Shown one piece after another: positions 1 to 14,342 of a stretch of 64,000 bases of DNA. Position numbers and translations under genes: made by a program. Within the stretch, counting starts at the first letter, position 1. Each line of letters opens with the position of its first letter. Below the pieces are notes generated by a model. It did not search any database, was not told the origin of the DNA, and worked only from the letters and a program-made list of their open reading frames with translations. This DNA is from Cryptosporangium arvum DSM 44712 (GTDB lineage Bacteria; Actinomycetota; Actinomycetes; Mycobacteriales; Cryptosporangiaceae), in the NCBI RefSeq assembly GCF_000585375.1, contig NZ_KK073874.1, positions 62,001 to 126,000 of the forward strand. Direction: 5' to 3'.

Positions 1-3083
<3,083 letters not shown>

Positions 3084-3173
3084 AAGTATGACGTTGAAAG
3101 TAAGTAGTCGCATCCACTGTGTGGTTCCCAGACCACGAACAGCATTGGTTTCTGTTCAGTAGGTCTGATCAGG

Positions 3174-3291
3174 TTCCGGTGGTTATAGCGAGGAGGAAAC
3201 GCCCGGTCCCATTCCGAACCCGGAAGCTAAGCTCCTCAGCGCCGATGGTACTGCACTGGTGATGGTGTGGGAGAGTAGGACGCCGCCGGAC
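3174..3291 (+). rRNA. rrf: 5S ribosomal RNA
   Basis: It lies about 90 bases after the 23S, the normal order of a 16S-23S-5S operon. The 5' TCCGGTGG pairs with the 3' CGCCGCCGGA, and the conserved core CCCATTCCGAACCCGGAAG is present. No tRNA lies between 23S and 5S. The ends are accurate to a few bases. Confidence 0.96.
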
Positions 3292-3300
3292 TTTTCTTGA

Positions 3301-3336
3301 CAGAAGGGCCGCTGCCTTAGGGCAGCGGCCCTTCTG
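3301..3336 (+). terminator. rRNA operon terminator
   Basis: A perfect 16-bp stem (3301-3316 with 3321-3336) and a 4-base TTAG loop begin about 10 bases after 5S. No T-run follows, which is usual for high-GC actinomycete terminators. Confidence 0.85.
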
Positions 3337-3596
3337 CATGTCCGGGTACGGAAACCGCAGCGGTCATCCGTTCGAAGGAGTTAGTGATCGGCTCCAGTGC
3401 CGATCAGCACCCCACCCTTGAACTCGGTTCAAAGAATCACTGGCGCCGGCGGGCGAATCCTGCGGATTCCGCAATCGATCAAGAAGGTCGCTCGTGGGAC
3501 AAAATCCTTTACCGCTGACTTCCTCTGTGACCACTGTGCCCCGTGTGGCGTCCGGATCCCAGCCCACGGGACATCCGTCCGGAGTGACGCGACTCT

Positions 3597-3625
3597 TTGT
3601 CACTATCCCTTACGCATCGTGTAAT
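3597..3625 (+). promoter_or_regulatory. probable vegetative promoter of the PAS-like gene
   Basis: TTGTCA (3597-3602) and TGTAAT (3620-3625) are separated by exactly 17 bases, close to the housekeeping -35/-10 consensus. Transcription would start near 3632 and leave a leader of about 100 bases before 3734. Apart from this promoter, the 3342-3733 gap shows nothing recognisable. Confidence 0.6.
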
Positions 3626-3733
3626 GGCGTCTACTCTGGTAGTAGGTGTTCGGAGCGCTGCGACTACGAATCCGTAGTTCGGGGTACTTCTGCCTCTAGA
3701 TGGCGATCGTTGGGAGGGAGGGCACACGCCCAC

Positions 3734-4195
3734 ATGGCCCACATCGACATGTCCGTTGCCACCGCCGAGGTCGCCTCGGACGTCGTTCCGACGTTACGGC
3801 TCGTGGATGGCATCAGGCCTTTGGAGAATTGGCTGCACTCCGTCAGTGAGGCGGAGGAGCCCTGCCTGCTTCTCGACGGGGACGGCGTGGTCCTGGCCGC
3901 GTCGTCGAGCTGCCACGGTGCGCTCGGGCTGCCTTCGCACGAGGGCGCGCTGGTCGGCCGCGGGCTGCTCGAGGACATCGTCGAGCTGATCGACTTCAGC
4001 GCCTCTCGCATCCGGCTGCGCCCCGATGAGGTGGAGCGCATCCCGCCGCTCCTCGCGCTGTCCACCGGTGCCCTTGCCCGTGGACTCATGAGGCTGCGCT
4101 CCGGGTCGACCACCTGGACGCTCGACGCGATCTCCACGCCGATTCGCGTCGGTGGGGCGGTCCTGGGCTCCCTGACGTTCTTTCATCGCGTCTGA
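3734..4195 (+). CDS. PAS-like sensory protein of unknown function
   Basis: A 153-residue soluble protein. The middle part (residues about 35-80, EEPCLLLDGDGVVLAASSSC onward) and the C-terminal strands (TTWTLDAISTPIRVGG, then LGSLTFFHRV) look like the start and end of a PAS fold. No output domain is attached, so any partner must act in trans. The frame is open upstream to 3494, but the ATG at 3734 has a GGAGGGAGG ribosome site about 12 bases ahead and lies after the promoter at 3597-3625. The gene sits 22 bases before pheA and may be co-transcribed with it. The ligand is unknown, and the PAS call rests on pattern only. Confidence 0.7.
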   Translation: MAHIDMSVATAEVASDVVPTLRLVDGIRPLENWLHSVSEAEEPCLLLDGDGVVLAASSSCHGALGLPSHEGALVGRGLLEDIVELIDFSASRIRLRPDEVERIPPLLALSTGALARGLMRLRSGSTTWTLDAISTPIRVGGAVLGSLTFFHRV

Positions 4196-4217
4196 CCCAG
4201 CCGGTTAGGCTCCGGGC

Positions 4218-5150
4218 ATGTCAGTGGAGCTCACCCGATATGCCTACCTGGGGCCGGCCGGCACGTTCACCGAGCAGGCACTGCGGACGGTGCCCGAGAC
4301 AGCCGGGGCCGAGCTGCTCCCGATGGTGACGGTCCCGGAGGCCCTGCAGGCCGTCCGGGACGCCCGTGCGGACGCCGCGCTCGTTCCGCTGGAGAACTCA
4401 GTGGAGGGCGCGGTGCCTCCCACGCTCGACGGGCTGGCCGGCGGTGAGCGGCTGATGATCAAGCGGGAGGTGCTCCTGCCGGTCACCTTCAACCTCTACG
4501 CGTCGGCTGGTGCTGACCTCACGACGGTGAAGACGGTCGCGTCGCACCCCCACGGGCTGGCTCAGTGCCAGGGGTGGCTGCGGCGGCACGTACCGCAGGC
4601 GGAGCTGATCACCGCACCGTCAACGTCTGACGCCGCCGAAGGTGTCGTCCGGGGTGACTGGGACGCGGCGGTGTGCGCTCCGGTCGCCGGCCAGCGCAAC
4701 CAGCTCGAAGAGCTCGCGGTCGACGTCGGGGACAACGCGGCTGCGGTCACCCGCTTCATCCTCGTGACGCGCCCCATGCGGCCGCCCGCGCCCACCGGTG
4801 CCGACGTTACGTCGCTCGTCGCGTTCATCGCGCACGACCGCACCGGGGCGCTGTTGGAGGTGCTCACCGAGTTCGCGGTCCGCGGCATCAACCTCACCCG
4901 GATCGAGTCGCGTCCGACCAAGGAGCGGATCGGACGGTACTGCTTCTTCCTCGACTGCGACGGGCACATCGAGGACGCCAGGGTCGGTGAGGCGCTGATG
5001 GGGCTACGGCGGGTATGCGCGGACGTCCGCTTCCTCGGTTCGTATCCGCGGGCCGGCGCCGATCACGAGGGCGACGGGCGGGCCGAGCCCTCCGACGCCG
5101 ACTCCGACGCGGCGGGCTGGCTCGCGCGGGTACGCGCCGGCGAGGCCTGA
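4218..5150 (+). CDS. pheA: prephenate dehydratase with ACT domain
   Basis: Converts prephenate to phenylpyruvate in phenylalanine synthesis (cytosolic). The 310-residue protein is a monofunctional dehydratase with no chorismate mutase part. The N-terminus has YLGPAGTFTEQA, typical of the family, and the catalytic TRF motif appears in AAAVTRFILV. Residues about 197-275 form an ACT domain (LEVLTEFAVRGINLTRIESR), the usual site of phenylalanine feedback inhibition. The last ~35 residues are an Asp/Glu-rich tail beyond the usual family end. It follows the PAS-like gene closely and is followed by a strong hairpin. Mycobacteria also keep pheA near a DUF1025 metallopeptidase and serS, as here. Confidence 0.96.
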   Translation: MSVELTRYAYLGPAGTFTEQALRTVPETAGAELLPMVTVPEALQAVRDARADAALVPLENSVEGAVPPTLDGLAGGERLMIKREVLLPVTFNLYASAGADLTTVKTVASHPHGLAQCQGWLRRHVPQAELITAPSTSDAAEGVVRGDWDAAVCAPVAGQRNQLEELAVDVGDNAAAVTRFILVTRPMRPPAPTGADVTSLVAFIAHDRTGALLEVLTEFAVRGINLTRIESRPTKERIGRYCFFLDCDGHIEDARVGEALMGLRRVCADVRFLGSYPRAGADHEGDGRAEPSDADSDAAGWLARVRAGEA

Positions 5151-5192
5151 CCCGCGGGTTTCCGCGCCGCTAACTGCGGAAACAAAGAGAAC

Positions 5193-5231
5193 ACGCCCGG
5201 CCGGGCGGGGCTGAGTCGCCCGGCCGGGCGT
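5193..5231 (+). terminator. pheA terminator
   Basis: A perfect 15-bp GC-rich stem (5193-5207 with 5217-5231) and a 9-base loop, 43 bases after the pheA stop. It isolates pheA from the iron-controlled gene downstream. Confidence 0.8.
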
Positions 5232-5288
5232 ACCAAAGGTGACAGACTAGGCACGGCTCCCCTCGTACCCCAGCAGTTCCCTCTCTGG

Positions 5289-5307
5289 TGTGGTTAGGCT
5301 AACCTAA
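5289..5307 (+). promoter_or_regulatory. IdeR/DtxR iron box
   Basis: The 19-mer here matches the consensus TTAGGTTAGGCTAACCTAA at 17 of 19 positions, differing only at positions 2 and 3. It ends four bases before the ATG at 5312, where IdeR bound to Fe(II) would block transcription. Control by iron is inferred from this site together with the Fe-S reductase that follows. Confidence 0.85.
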
Positions 5308-5311
5308 CCGC

Positions 5312-6061
5312 ATGACAACGTCCAGAGGGTGTGTCGACGCGGGGGTTCTGTCCGACCCGCGCGCGCTCCGTGACTGGATCACTCGCTACGGCGAGTACCA
5401 CGGCAGTGTCCGATTCCCGGTGGCCTCGGCTCTCGCGTTCAAGGCGTACACCTGGGCGCTGATCGAAGCGGCGGTGGGCCGCTGGGTCACCGAGCGGCGC
5501 GTCGTCGACGTCTCGATGTCACGCGTCCGGATCCGTACGGAGGCGGCGGACGAACCGCAGCTGGAGTTCGTCGCGTTGCACCACACGGTGCTGCCGGACG
5601 ACCCGATGGCCGGTCAGCCCGGCGTCGCGGTGGTGGCCACCGAAGACGAGTTGCTCGAGGTTCTGCGTCGCACGCTCGTCGACAACCACCTGGAACCGGC
5701 GGTCGAAGCGTTCCGGGCCTTGCGCGGCGGTGGACCGAGGCCGCTCTGGGGCACCGTGGCCCAGTCGATCGGGTACCCGGCGGCGACCGCCGATCCCACG
5801 TTCCTGCCGGACCGCGCCGCGACCGTTCAGCGGCTGCTGTCGATCCTTCCCGACGGGGTCGCCCAGCTCGTCGAGATCGCCGAGCTGGACGAGGGCCAGG
5901 GGTGGCGTCCGCTGCTGCTGCGACGGACCTGCTGTTACGCGTACACGTTGCCGGCCTACGGCCAGCCCTGTCTGACCTGCTGCCTGCTCGACGACGCCGG
6001 GCGCGACGCGGTCGCGGCCGAGGACCAGGTCTCCTGGCGCCGCTGCACCAGCTGCGGCTGA
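5312..6061 (+). CDS. FhuF-like ferric-siderophore reductase
   Basis: A 249-residue cytosolic protein whose C-terminus carries a CC-x11-C-x2-CC cysteine cluster (CCYAYTLPAYGQPCLTCC) like the [2Fe-2S] centre of FhuF reductases. It also ends in RRCTSCG. FhuF releases iron from imported ferric siderophores by reducing it. The N-terminal ~200 residues are only loosely conserved in this family. The iron box overlaps the place where a ribosome site would be, and no other in-frame start is nearby, so the mRNA is probably leaderless. No siderophore transporter lies next to it. FhuF-type is well supported by the cysteines and the box. The siderophore is unknown. Confidence 0.85.
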   Translation: MTTSRGCVDAGVLSDPRALRDWITRYGEYHGSVRFPVASALAFKAYTWALIEAAVGRWVTERRVVDVSMSRVRIRTEAADEPQLEFVALHHTVLPDDPMAGQPGVAVVATEDELLEVLRRTLVDNHLEPAVEAFRALRGGGPRPLWGTVAQSIGYPAATADPTFLPDRAATVQRLLSILPDGVAQLVEIAELDEGQGWRPLLLRRTCCYAYTLPAYGQPCLTCCLLDDAGRDAVAAEDQVSWRRCTSCG

Positions 6062-6068
6062 CCGACGA

Positions 6069-6100
6069 GCTCGCCGGCCCCGTGCTGGGGGCCGGCGAGC
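6069..6100. terminator. bidirectional terminator
   Basis: A 13-bp perfect stem (6069-6081 with 6088-6100) lies between two convergent genes whose stops are 46 bases apart, so it can serve both. Confidence 0.75.
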
Positions 6101-6106
6101 AACTAC

Positions 6107-6838
6107 TCAGCTGAAGAGGCTGCCGAGGCCGCCCTGCTGCTGCTGCTGACCGCCACCGCCGGCACCGAGGCCCGCGGGCTGCTCGGACGGCTGGACGACG
6201 ACGAAGCCCTGGCCGGCGAAGCTCATCGTGAACGCCTCACCGGTGGTGCGGCCGATCAGCGTGCCGAGGCCGAGCTGGTCGGCGCGGTGGTAGCCGGTCT
6301 GCAGCGACGCCGACCAGCACACGGCGGCCTGCGGGTCGGCGTAGGTCGGCTGGTCGACCTTGAGGACCACCGGCGTGCCCTTGCACGTCACCGCGATCCG
6401 GCCCTGACCGGAGAAGACGGTGTTGAAGGCCCCCTGCGCCGAGAACATGCCGGCGCCCTGGACCATCTTGATGTCCCACTGCAGGGTCGGCTCGAACGCG
6501 AGCACGTTCGCACCGTTGATCGTCAGACCGTCGTGCGGGCCTTCGAGGTCGATCAGGTAGATGTCCGAGGCGTTGTCGGCGAGGAAGACGTCGCCCTGGC
6601 CGACGGCCTTCATCAGCGGCACACCCTCACCGGTGAGCTTCTGCTTCAGGAACTTGCCGAGGCCACCGGAGCCCTGGGCCTGGAACTGCACGTTCCCCTG
6701 GTACGCGACCATCGAGCCGACTCGGGCGAAGATCTCGCCGCGGAGCTCCACCTTGAGGAGCTTGGAATTCTGGAGGCGCAGGCCCGGCTGCGCCGACTCC
6801 TGCTCCATGTTCGAGGCGGCGAACAGTTCAGAGCGCAT
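6107..6838 (-). CDS. AIM24 family protein
   Basis: A 243-residue AIM24-family (DUF124) protein, a beta-rich fold related to TRAP-like modules. Its bacterial role is not established. Family signs are the repeated Gly-rich strands such as GAGMFSAQGAFNTVFSGQGR and GEAFTMSFAGQGFVVVQPS. The extreme C-terminus is Gly/Gln-rich (GGGGQQQQQGGLG) and probably disordered. The ATG at 6838 has a GGAGGG ribosome site. It is downstream of the metallopeptidase on the same strand with a 78-base gap, so it may have its own promoter. Confidence 0.9.
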   Translation of the reverse strand: MRSELFAASNMEQESAQPGLRLQNSKLLKVELRGEIFARVGSMVAYQGNVQFQAQGSGGLGKFLKQKLTGEGVPLMKAVGQGDVFLADNASDIYLIDLEGPHDGLTINGANVLAFEPTLQWDIKMVQGAGMFSAQGAFNTVFSGQGRIAVTCKGTPVVLKVDQPTYADPQAAVCWSASLQTGYHRADQLGLGTLIGRTTGEAFTMSFAGQGFVVVQPSEQPAGLGAGGGGQQQQQGGLGSLFS

Positions 6839-6916
6839 GAGATTTCCCTCCGCATGACAGTGACATCAGGGTAGGACCCGCAGGCCAACGACGTGCGTCA
6901 CCCGGTCGGCAATTGG

Positions 6917-7261
6917 TCAGCCCCAGCCCAATTCGTGGAGCCGCTCATCCGGAATGCCGAAATGGTGGGCAATTTCGTGGACGACGGTGATTGCCACTTC
7001 CTCGACGACGTCCTGCTCGGTGGAACAGATAGCGAGCGTGGGGTTACGGAAAATCGTGATCCGGTCGGGGAGCACGCCGGCGTAATCCCAACCACGATCC
7101 GTCAGCGCGTGACCCTCGTAGAGCCCGAGCAGACCTCGCTCCGGGGCGTCGTCCTCGACCAGCACGACCACGTTGCTCATCCGCTTGAGCAGTTCCTCGG
7201 GGATCGCGTCCAGCGCGTCACCGACGAGCTCTTCGAAACGTTCGCGGCTCATCTCGACCAC
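6917..7261 (-). CDS. zincin-like metallopeptidase (DUF1025 type)
   Basis: A 114-residue minimal metallopeptidase-family protein. The HExxH zinc motif is seen in VVHEIAHHFGIPDERLHELG, where a second conserved region follows the helix. Family members are small, cytosolic and mostly unassigned in substrate. An in-frame ATG also lies three codons inside. Translation starts only 9 bases after the stop of the DNA alkylation repair gene, so the two, together with guaB1, are probably one transcript. Mycobacteria keep a homologue between pheA and serS, the same neighbourhood as here. Confidence 0.88.
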   Translation of the reverse strand: MVEMSRERFEELVGDALDAIPEELLKRMSNVVVLVEDDAPERGLLGLYEGHALTDRGWDYAGVLPDRITIFRNPTLAICSTEQDVVEEVAITVVHEIAHHFGIPDERLHELGWG

Positions 7262-7270
7262 GTGACCAGC

Positions 7271-9456
<2,186 letters not shown>

Positions 9457-9480
9457 TCACCCTTCTGGAACGATCCCGAA

Positions 9481-10527
9481 ATGCTCGGCACGCACGATTG
9501 GCGCATGACGCTCTGGCAGATCCGCACCGTTGTCGATGACGAGCCCGGCCGGCTCGCCGCTCTCGCCGGCAGCCTCGGCGAGCTGTCGGTGAACATCCTG
9601 TCGGTCCAGGTGCACCCGGTGGTCGCGGGCGCGGTCGACGACTTCGTGGCGGACGCCCCGGCCTCGCTCACCGCGGAAGATCTGGCCGCCGCGGTGGCGG
9701 CCGGCGGCGGGCGCCGAGCCGTGGTGCGCCCGGCCGACGTGCACGGTCTGGCCGACCCACCGACCCGGGCGCTGCAACTGGCGGCCCGGCTCGTGCGTGA
9801 TCCGGAGAGCCTGCCGCTGGCGCTGTCCGAGCTGCTGGACGGCGGCGCGGTCGAGTGGTCCCCGGCCGGAGTGCCGGTCCCCGACGAAGGTGAGCTGCAG
9901 CTGCGCGATCCGCGCGGTGGTTCGCTCCGCGTCGTCCGGATGGATTCCCGACTGACTCCGTCGGAGGCCGCACGGGCGCACGCGCTCGCCGACCTGGCGA
10001 CGGTGTTGGCGGCCGCCCCGGAAGGGGCCGTCACCTGGCGGCGGGCGTCCGCGGCCGACGTCGACGAGATCGCGGCGATGCACGACCGCTGCTCGGACGA
10101 GACGCGGTTCCGCCGCTACCACTCCGGCCTGACGCGTATCCCGCGCCGGCAGCTGGCCCGGCTGGTGAACCCGCGGCTCGGGGTCGCGCTGGTCGGCGAA
10201 GTGGACGGCGCGATCGTCGCGATGGGCAACCTGATGTGGTGCGGCGCCGCCGACGCCACGCCCGCCGAACTGGGCCTGCTCGTCGAGGACGCCTGGCAGT
10301 CGCGCGGCCTCGGCACCGCCGTCACCCGGCGACTGCTCGCCGCCGCCGTGGACGCGGAGTGCGACCGGATCCACGCGATGGTCCGTCCGGACAACGTCCC
10401 GATGCTGCGCTTGCTGGCCGGACTGGGCCTCCCGACCCACCGGCACTGGGAGGACGGCACCCTCACCGTCACCGTGGATCTGGCGGCAAAAATCGACGAG
10501 GGCGTCGCTAGTAGTCTGGGCCAGTGA
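9481..10527 (+). CDS. ACT-GNAT acetyltransferase
   Basis: A 348-residue fusion. Residues about 10-80 form an ACT amino-acid-sensing domain ([20 protein letters not shown]), and residues about 180-335 form a GNAT acetyltransferase (acetyl-CoA loop [17 protein letters not shown]). Actinobacterial ACT-GNAT proteins (AAPatA type) are protein lysine acetyltransferases controlled by amino acids such as asparagine or cysteine. Whether this one shares that role is inferred from architecture. The ATG at 9481 has GGAACG ahead; the ATG at 9505 is possible. Its stop overlaps the serS start (GTGA), so acetyltransferase and seryl-tRNA synthetase are translationally coupled. Divergent from guaB1. Confidence 0.82.
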   Translation: MLGTHDWRMTLWQIRTVVDDEPGRLAALAGSLGELSVNILSVQVHPVVAGAVDDFVADAPASLTAEDLAAAVAAGGGRRAVVRPADVHGLADPPTRALQLAARLVRDPESLPLALSELLDGGAVEWSPAGVPVPDEGELQLRDPRGGSLRVVRMDSRLTPSEAARAHALADLATVLAAAPEGAVTWRRASAADVDEIAAMHDRCSDETRFRRYHSGLTRIPRRQLARLVNPRLGVALVGEVDGAIVAMGNLMWCGAADATPAELGLLVEDAWQSRGLGTAVTRRLLAAAVDAECDRIHAMVRPDNVPMLRLLAGLGLPTHRHWEDGTLTVTVDLAAKIDEGVASSLGQ

Positions 10528-11780
10528 TCGATCTTCGCTTCCTGAGGGACAATCCGGACGCCGTTCGCGCCAGCCAGCGTGCTCGCGGGGAGTCCGAGTC
10601 CCTGGTGGACGAGCTGCTCGCCGCCGACGAGCGGCGCCGGGCCGCGGTGGCCAAAGCCGACGCGCTGCGTGGTGAGCAGAAGGCGGTCTCGAACAAGGTC
10701 AAGGCCGCGTCGAAGGACGAGCGCCCGGCGCTGGTCACGGCGGCCCGCGAACTCGCGGCCACGGTCAAGGCGGCCGAAGCAGAGCAGGCCGAGGCCGACG
10801 CCGTGCTGCGCGAGGCCCACCTCGCGGTACCGAACGTCGTCGAGGACGGTGCGCCGGCCGGCGGCGAGGACGACTACGTCGTCATCCGCGAGGTCGGTGC
10901 GATCCCGCAGCTGGAGAACCCGCTCGACCACCTCGCGATCGGCGAGAAGCTCGGCGCCATCGACATGGAGCGGGGCAGCAAGGTCGGCGGCTCGCGCTTC
11001 TTCTTCCTCACCGGGGTCGGCGCGCTGCTCGAGCTCGCGCTGCTCAACATGGCGGTCGCGCAGGCCGTCGAGTACGGCTTCACGCCGATGATCACGCCGA
11101 CGCTCGTCAAACCCGAGATCATGGGCGGCACCGGCTTCCTCGGTGCGCACGCCGACGAGATCTACCGTCTGGAGGCCGACGACCTGTACCTGGTCGGCAC
11201 CAGCGAGGTGGCCCTGGCCGGCTACCACTCGGACGAGATCATCGACCTGTCGAACGGGGCGAAGCGCTACGCGGGCTGGTCGACCTGTTACCGCCGGGAA
11301 GCCGGTTCGTACGGGAAGGACACCCGCGGGATCATCCGCGTCCACCAGTTCGACAAGGTCGAGATGTTCTCGTACACCACGCTCGACCAGGCGCACGACG
11401 AACATCTGCGCCTGCTCGCGTGGGAGGAGGAGATGTTGGCCAAGGTGGAGATCCCCTACCGCGTGATCGACGTCGCCGCCGGTGACCTCGGTTCGTCGGC
11501 CGCGCGGAAGTTCGACTGCGAGGCGTGGCTGCCCAGCCAGAACCGGTACCTCGAGCTCACGTCGACGTCGAACTGCACCGACTTCCAGTCGCGTCGGCTC
11601 AACATCCGTCACCGGGGCGCTTCGGGGCGTCCCGAGCCGGTCGCGACGCTGAACGGCACGCTGGCCACCACGCGGTGGATCGTCTCGATCCTGGAGAACC
11701 ACCAGCAGGCCGACGGCTCGGTGAAGGTGCCGGCGGCGCTGCGTCCGTTCCTGGGTGGGCGGGACGTGCTCGCACCGTGA
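10524..11780 (+). CDS. serS: serine-tRNA ligase
   Basis: Charges tRNA-Ser (and tRNA-Sec) with serine. At 418 residues it has the normal length. The N-terminal ~110 residues are the tRNA-binding helical arm, rich in Ala, Glu and Lys. The class II catalytic core follows with motif 2 ([18 protein letters not shown]) and a motif 3 region ([19 protein letters not shown]). The GTG at 10524 overlaps the stop of the ACT-GNAT gene, and the stop overlaps the start of the HAD gene, so three genes are joined by 4-base overlaps. Two tRNA-Ser genes also lie in this window. Confidence 0.97.
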   Translation: MIDLRFLRDNPDAVRASQRARGESESLVDELLAADERRRAAVAKADALRGEQKAVSNKVKAASKDERPALVTAARELAATVKAAEAEQAEADAVLREAHLAVPNVVEDGAPAGGEDDYVVIREVGAIPQLENPLDHLAIGEKLGAIDMERGSKVGGSRFFFLTGVGALLELALLNMAVAQAVEYGFTPMITPTLVKPEIMGGTGFLGAHADEIYRLEADDLYLVGTSEVALAGYHSDEIIDLSNGAKRYAGWSTCYRREAGSYGKDTRGIIRVHQFDKVEMFSYTTLDQAHDEHLRLLAWEEEMLAKVEIPYRVIDVAAGDLGSSAARKFDCEAWLPSQNRYLELTSTSNCTDFQSRRLNIRHRGASGRPEPVATLNGTLATTRWIVSILENHQQADGSVKVPAALRPFLGGRDVLAP

Positions 11781-12589
11781 AACAACTCGATCCTGGTTGG
11801 CGTCCCAAGCTCGTCGCGCTCGATCTGGACGGCACGGTCGTGAACTACGGCCCGGCCCGCACCCAGCCGAGCCTCGCGGTGGCCGCGGCGGTCGGTCGGG
11901 TGATCGACGCCGGGGTTCCGGTCGTCGTCGCGACCGGCCGTGCCGTGCTCGACGCCCTCGACACGGCGGTGGCGCTCGGCATCCACGGCGTCGAGCTCGT
12001 CTGCACCAACGGCGCGGTGGTCTACGACGCCGAAACCGGCGAGACCACTCACCGGGTGACCGTCGACGCGTCCGCGGCCGCCGCCGCGCTGGCCGAACGC
12101 ATCCCGGACGCCGTTTTCGCGGCCGAGCGGGACGCGAAGGGCTTCCTCACCACCGACGGTTTCCACCGGGAGTTCACGGTCGGCACCCAGGAGGTCGTCG
12201 ACCTGGCCACGCTGGTGTCCGAGCCGGTGGTCCGCCTCGTCTGCGTGCGGCCCGGCTGGGACGTCGCTCAGATGGCTGCCGTCGCGCGGGAGGTGCTCGA
12301 CCCGGCGCAGTACAGCTGGGACCTGGGCTTCAGCGCATGGCTCGACGTCCAGGCGGCGGGGGTCTCGAAGGCCACCGGCACCGCGATGGTCTGTGCCGAC
12401 CTCGGCGTCGACCCGTCGGACGTGCTGGCGATCGGCGACGGCACCAACGACATCGAGCTGTTCAAATGGGCCGGCTGGGCGGTGGCCATGGGTCAGGCGA
12501 TGGACGTCGTCAAGGACGTGGCCGACGAGATCACCGACCCGGTCGACCTGGACGGGTGCGCCACCGCACTCGGCCGGTGGTTTCCCTAA
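11777..12589 (+). CDS. HAD-family phosphatase, Cof type (1 of 3)
   Basis: A 270-residue haloacid-dehalogenase hydrolase of the Cof/type IIB group. HAD motifs are present: [10 protein letters not shown] (nucleophile Asp), VATGR, a lysine in [10 protein letters not shown], and [11 protein letters not shown] for Mg2+. Family members dephosphorylate sugar phosphates, FMN or similar small metabolites; the substrate here is unknown. It starts with GTG at 11777 overlapping the serS stop and is followed after 32 bases by a second HAD gene. A third relative lies at 18003. Sequence divergence between the three suggests different substrates rather than recent duplication. Confidence 0.9.
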   Translation: MKQLDPGWRPKLVALDLDGTVVNYGPARTQPSLAVAAAVGRVIDAGVPVVVATGRAVLDALDTAVALGIHGVELVCTNGAVVYDAETGETTHRVTVDASAAAAALAERIPDAVFAAERDAKGFLTTDGFHREFTVGTQEVVDLATLVSEPVVRLVCVRPGWDVAQMAAVAREVLDPAQYSWDLGFSAWLDVQAAGVSKATGTAMVCADLGVDPSDVLAIGDGTNDIELFKWAGWAVAMGQAMDVVKDVADEITDPVDLDGCATALGRWFP

Positions 12590-12621
12590 GCGTCGGTGTT
12601 CGTGTGGCCGATGGGGCATCA

Positions 12622-13425
12622 GTGCTCCCCGTTCTGGTAGCGACCGACCTGGACGGCACGCTGATCCGATCCGACGGAACGGTGTCCGAATACACCCACG
12701 GGGTGCTCCGCCGGGTGCGTGACGCCGGCGTCGAGGTCGTCGGCGTGACCGGCCGTGGCCCACGGCTGCGGACGCTGTCCGCGGCCGCCGTCGACGTGTC
12801 CCGCTACCTGGTGTGCGCGCAGGGCGGGTTCGTGCTCGACCTGGAGACCGGCGGTGTGCTGAAGGCGACGCGGATCGCCGGTGCGGTCGCGGCGCAGGCG
12901 GTCGCGATGATCGAGGAGCGTGTCGGCCCGGTGCTGGTCACCGTGGAGGCCGGTGAGGCCGACCACGCCCCGCTGCACGGCGACCCGACGTTCGAGTGGC
13001 CGTTCCCCGACCCGTGGGAGCCCGCCGACCGCGAGACGATGTTCGCCAGTGAGTTGCTCAAGGTATTCGTCGCCAAGCCGGGGCTGGACGTCGAGGAGTT
13101 CTTCGCGGTGGCGAGGGACGTGGTGCCGGCGACCGTCGGCGAGGTCACCTACGCCGGGCTGGGGTTCCTGGAGATCTGCCCGACCGGCGTGACCAAGGCG
13201 GCCGGGCTCGCGGTCGTCTGCGACACGCTCGGGGTGGCCGCGTCGGACGTGCTCGCGTTCGGTGACATGCCCAACGACGTCCCGATGCTGGGCTGGGCCG
13301 GGAAAGGCGTCGCGGTGGCGAACGCGCACCCGGAGCTCAAGGCCGTCGCCGAGGAGGTCACCGGCTCGAACGACGAGGACGGCGTGGCCCACTACCTCGA
13401 GGAACTACTTCCCCGCGAGAGCTAG
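12622..13425 (+). CDS. HAD-family phosphatase, Cof type (2 of 3)
   Basis: A 267-residue Cof-type HAD hydrolase with LVATDLDGTLIRSDG, GVTGRGPR, GVTKAAGL and FGDMPNDVPML motifs. It is closer to the HAD protein at 18003 than to its neighbour: both have ATDLDGTL and FGDMPND. The GTG at 12622 gives the same N-terminus as that relative and has GGGG six bases ahead. GTG at 12604 or 12577 would extend it, the latter into the upstream gene. The 3' end overlaps the convergent AEC transporter gene by 21 bases. Substrate unknown. Confidence 0.87.
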   Translation: MLPVLVATDLDGTLIRSDGTVSEYTHGVLRRVRDAGVEVVGVTGRGPRLRTLSAAAVDVSRYLVCAQGGFVLDLETGGVLKATRIAGAVAAQAVAMIEERVGPVLVTVEAGEADHAPLHGDPTFEWPFPDPWEPADRETMFASELLKVFVAKPGLDVEEFFAVARDVVPATVGEVTYAGLGFLEICPTGVTKAAGLAVVCDTLGVAASDVLAFGDMPNDVPMLGWAGKGVAVANAHPELKAVAEEVTGSNDEDGVAHYLEELLPRES

Positions 13426-14340
13426 CCAGAGCGGCGTCGTGACGACCGAGAGCGTGGTCGAGACGACGATCGCCGACGCCACCGGCCCCTGCAGCGTGCC
13501 GAACTTCTCCGCCATCAGGTACACGTTCGCGCCGGTCGCGATCGAGGCCATCAGCACCACCGCGAGCGTCTCGACCGCGGACAGCCCCAGCGCGACGGCG
13601 AGAAGCCAGACGGCCAGCGGATGCAGGACCAGCTTGACCACGGTGATCCCGAGGCTGATCTTCCAGCCGGTGCGCAGCCCGTAGCGCTGCAGCCCGATCC
13701 CGAGGACGACGAGCGCCAGCGGGGTCGCCGCCCGCCCGAGCGACTCGATCGGTTCGGCCACCAGGCTCGGCACCCGCAGACCGACCAGCCGCACGACGGT
13801 GCCGACGACGATCGCCAGCACGAGCGGCGTCACGGTGACGGTCACGGCGGTGCGGAGCAGGTTCCGCGCGGTGAGCTCGCCGCCGCGGGCCTGCTCGATC
13901 GAGGCCGTGGCCAGCGTCCACAGCACGGCCGCGTTGAAGATCAACACCATGGCGACGACGGGGAGCGCGGCCGGGCCCAGGAACGCCTGGGCGAGCGGGA
14001 TACCGAGCAACACGTTGTTCGAGAAGACACCGCCGACCGCGAACAGCGAACCATCGATCCCGTCGAGGGTCGTGGCGAACCGGGCGACCAGGCGCGCCAC
14101 CGCGAAGATCACGAAGCACCCGCCGAAGTACGCTCCGACGACCTTCCAGCTGGGCGTCGAACGGGACGGCGTGCTCGTGATCGAGAACAGCAGAGCCGGC
14201 AGCGAGACGTTGAACACGAACGTGCTCAGCGCACCGCCGGCCTCGCGGGCCCACGGAGCGAACGCGGCGAGGGCGTAGCCCAGAACGATGAGCAGGAAGA
14301 TCGGCAACGACTGCGCGATCTGGGTTCCGAGCGACGACAC
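13405..14340 (-). CDS. AEC-family (auxin efflux carrier-like) permease
   Basis: A 311-residue integral membrane protein with about ten hydrophobic segments. The N-terminus PIFLLIVLGYALAAFAP and the loop GGVFSNNVLLGIPLAQAF are typical of the AEC/MdcF family. Bacterial members carry small carboxylates such as malate or malonate; the substrate here is unknown. It starts with GTG only two bases after the kinase gene stop, with GAGG overlapping that stop, so it is probably co-transcribed with the kinase. It overlaps the convergent HAD gene by 21 bases. Confidence 0.9.
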   Translation of the reverse strand: MSSLGTQIAQSLPIFLLIVLGYALAAFAPWAREAGGALSTFVFNVSLPALLFSITSTPSRSTPSWKVVGAYFGGCFVIFAVARLVARFATTLDGIDGSLFAVGGVFSNNVLLGIPLAQAFLGPAALPVVAMVLIFNAAVLWTLATASIEQARGGELTARNLLRTAVTVTVTPLVLAIVVGTVVRLVGLRVPSLVAEPIESLGRAATPLALVVLGIGLQRYGLRTGWKISLGITVVKLVLHPLAVWLLAVALGLSAVETLAVVLMASIATGANVYLMAEKFGTLQGPVASAIVVSTTLSVVTTPLWLALAGK

Positions 14341-14342
14341 CT

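Noticed and set aside
4200-4217. Iron box before pheA
   Set aside because: Only the half GGTTAGGCT is present.
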